Under the pieces are notes generated by a model. The model ran no database searches. It saw nothing but the letters and a program-made list of their open reading frames with translations, and was not told the DNA's origin. Position numbers and translations under genes: made by a program. Positions 40,265 through 41,528 of a DNA stretch of 41,528 nt are shown one piece after another. Each line of letters opens with the position of its first letter. Position 1 is the first letter of the stretch. The DNA is from Candidatus Altimarinota bacterium (lineage in GTDB: Bacteria; Patescibacteriota; Gracilibacteria; UBA4473): positions 1 through 41,528 of the forward strand of contig JAIPGI010000010.1 of assembly GCA_021736215.1 (NCBI GenBank). The letters are read 5' to 3'.

Positions 40265-41528
40265 ATGAGTTATCTCCTCGGCGTTATTATTACGAGCCTT
40301 GTCTCACTACTAGCAGCAGTTATTTTTGCTGAATTTATCAAGAAAAAAGAGGAAGGAACGGCACGCATGAAAGAAATTGCCCACGCTATTCATGAAGGAG
40401 CGATGGCTTTTTTGAAACGCGAATATCAGGTTCTTTCTGTTTTCGTTGTTGCTTTGGCAGTTATTCTTTATATATTCCTTGATAACAAAACAACTCCTTC
40501 TGTAAATGAAGGATTGTGGACATCCATCTCCTTTATCTATGGGGCTGTTTCGAGTGTTTTAGCTGGATTTTTTGGAATGCAGATTGCAACTCGTGCCAAC
40601 GTGCGAACCGCCAATGCCGCTCGAAAAAGTTTAAGCGATGCACTTGGAGTCGCCTTTAAGTCAGGAGCTGTTATGGGACTTTCTGTTGTAGGTTTGGGAC
40701 TTTTGGGACTTTCCATTCTCTTCTATGTATTTTCTGATTTCTTGGGAATTGAAACCCAAGTCATTCTGAATGTTATCACTGGATACGGACTTGGAGCTTC
40801 TTCTATTGCACTTTTTGCTCGTGTAGGAGGAGGTATTTATACCAAAGCCGCTGATGTTGGAGCTGATTTAGTAGGAAAAGTTGAGGCAGGAATCCCAGAG
40901 GATGATCCACGGAATCCTGCTGTTATCGCTGATAATGTCGGGGATAATGTCGGAGATGTCGCGGGTATGGGAGCTGATCTTTTTGAGTCTTATGTAGGAT
41001 CTATTATTTCTGCAATGATTTTGGGATTTGTGGCATACGGGATAAATGCCGTCTATTTGCCACTTGTCTTGGCAGCAGCCGGTATATTGTGTTCTATTCT
41101 CGGAACATTCTTGGTTCAGGCCAAGACAGAAGCACATATTCATTCCGCTCTCAAAAAGGGTCTTTGGGGAGCTTCGGCACTCATGGTTGTTGTGGCTTAC
41201 TTTTTGACACAGTACTTCTTAGGAGAAAATGGACTCGCTGTTTTTATTGCCTTGATATCTGGACTTGTAGCGGGAATCATCATTGGACTTTTGACTGAAT
41301 ACTATACTTCTGCGGATTACAAACCTGTGCAACTTATTGTTGAAGCTTCTCAAACAGGAAGCGCTACCAATATCATTCAGGGACTCGCGATTGGTTACAA
41401 ATCAACCGCTTGGCCAGTCTTGTGTATTTGTGCTGCCATATTTGTGGCTTATTATTTCGCTGGACTGTATGGAATTGCTATGTCTGCAGTAGGAATGCTC
41501 TCGACCCTCGGAATTTCACTTGCTATTG
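40265..41528 (+). CDS. hppA: Membrane-bound pyrophosphatase (ion pump), cut by the right edge
   Basis: At least 421 residues of a membrane pyrophosphatase that couples pyrophosphate hydrolysis to H+ or Na+ pumping. The start [20 protein letters not shown] is a membrane helix. The catalytic block near residues 195-235 carries the family signature: [19 protein letters not shown], then [18 protein letters not shown], with the Mg-pyrophosphate Asp residues. Many further spans follow, with [20 protein letters not shown] near 360. The residue that separates K+-dependent from K+-independent forms lies beyond the window, so the ion cannot be called. It lies downstream of pgk. Confidence 0.95.
   Translation, partial: MSYLLGVIITSLVSLLAAVIFAEFIKKKEEGTARMKEIAHAIHEGAMAFLKREYQVLSVFVVALAVILYIFLDNKTTPSVNEGLWTSISFIYGAVSSVLAGFFGMQIATRANVRTANAARKSLSDALGVAFKSGAVMGLSVVGLGLLGLSILFYVFSDFLGIETQVILNVITGYGLGASSIALFARVGGGIYTKAADVGADLVGKVEAGIPEDDPRNPAVIADNVGDNVGDVAGMGADLFESYVGSIISAMILGFVAYGINAVYLPLVLAAAGILCSILGTFLVQAKTEAHIHSALKKGLWGASALMVVVAYFLTQYFLGENGLAVFIALISGLVAGIIIGLLTEYYTSADYKPVQLIVEASQTGSATNIIQGLAIGYKSTAWPVLCICAAIFVAYYFAGLYGIAMSAVGMLSTLGISLAI

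Overview
The window comes from a bacterial chromosome that is AT-rich, densely packed and uses the standard code. TGA ends gatC, gatA and carA, which argues against lineages that read TGA as glycine or tryptophan. There is no rRNA gene or phage marker. A V/A-type ATPase D subunit, an archaeal-type PEP carboxylase, a half-length carB, almost no Shine-Dalgarno sequences and many short dispersed palindromes together suggest a small-genome lineage, possibly of the candidate phyla radiation (Peregrinibacteria-like). That placement is an inference without a phylogenetic marker tree.

Layout. 1-3900: an unknown charged, coiled-coil-like protein cut by the left edge, then groEL, a possible 37-residue membrane ORF and groES, with a CIRCE operator lying on the groES promoter. 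3960-9350: a frameshifted unknown gene, a DJ-1/PfpI protein, a lone ATPase subunit D overlapped by a Ca-binding-repeat surface protein, clpP and an SLT lytic-transglycosylase-like protein. 9370-14560: rpiB, a family 4 glycosyltransferase, tRNA-Glu, a secreted protein, a polysaccharide flippase and a membrane protein. 14570-20530: tRNA-Thr, tRNA-Ser, archaeal-type ppc, then purF, a Wzz-like protein, purM and hpf ending at a strong terminator.

20550-28580: an anchored secreted protein, recO, a 500-base palindrome cluster, ftsX, a small cytidylyltransferase, then gatC-gatA-carA-carB(N-half) linked by 4-base ATGA overlaps. 28588-32500: rplS, a winged-helix regulator, a small membrane protein behind trigger factor, and a divergent tandem-nuclease-fold protein. 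32636-41528: proS, a lycopene-cyclase-like membrane protein and an RNase H in one overlapping set; folC, an orphan ribbon-helix-helix protein, a small membrane protein and gatB on the minus strand; then pgk and a membrane pyrophosphatase gene that runs off the right edge.

Themes. Housekeeping protein quality control (GroESL, ClpP, trigger factor), translation (GatCAB, ProRS, L19, HPF), partial purine and pyrimidine synthesis and lower glycolysis dominate. The most unusual features are: (1) many good promoters put the -10 box 6-14 bases upstream of the ATG, implying leaderless mRNAs; (2) a CCCGGG palindrome is inserted in frame in carA, with a sister copy downstream of hpf; (3) a palindromic repeat supplies the -35 box of ftsX; (4) carB is split. 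I saw no clear defence system, CRISPR array, transposase or complete toxin-antitoxin pair.
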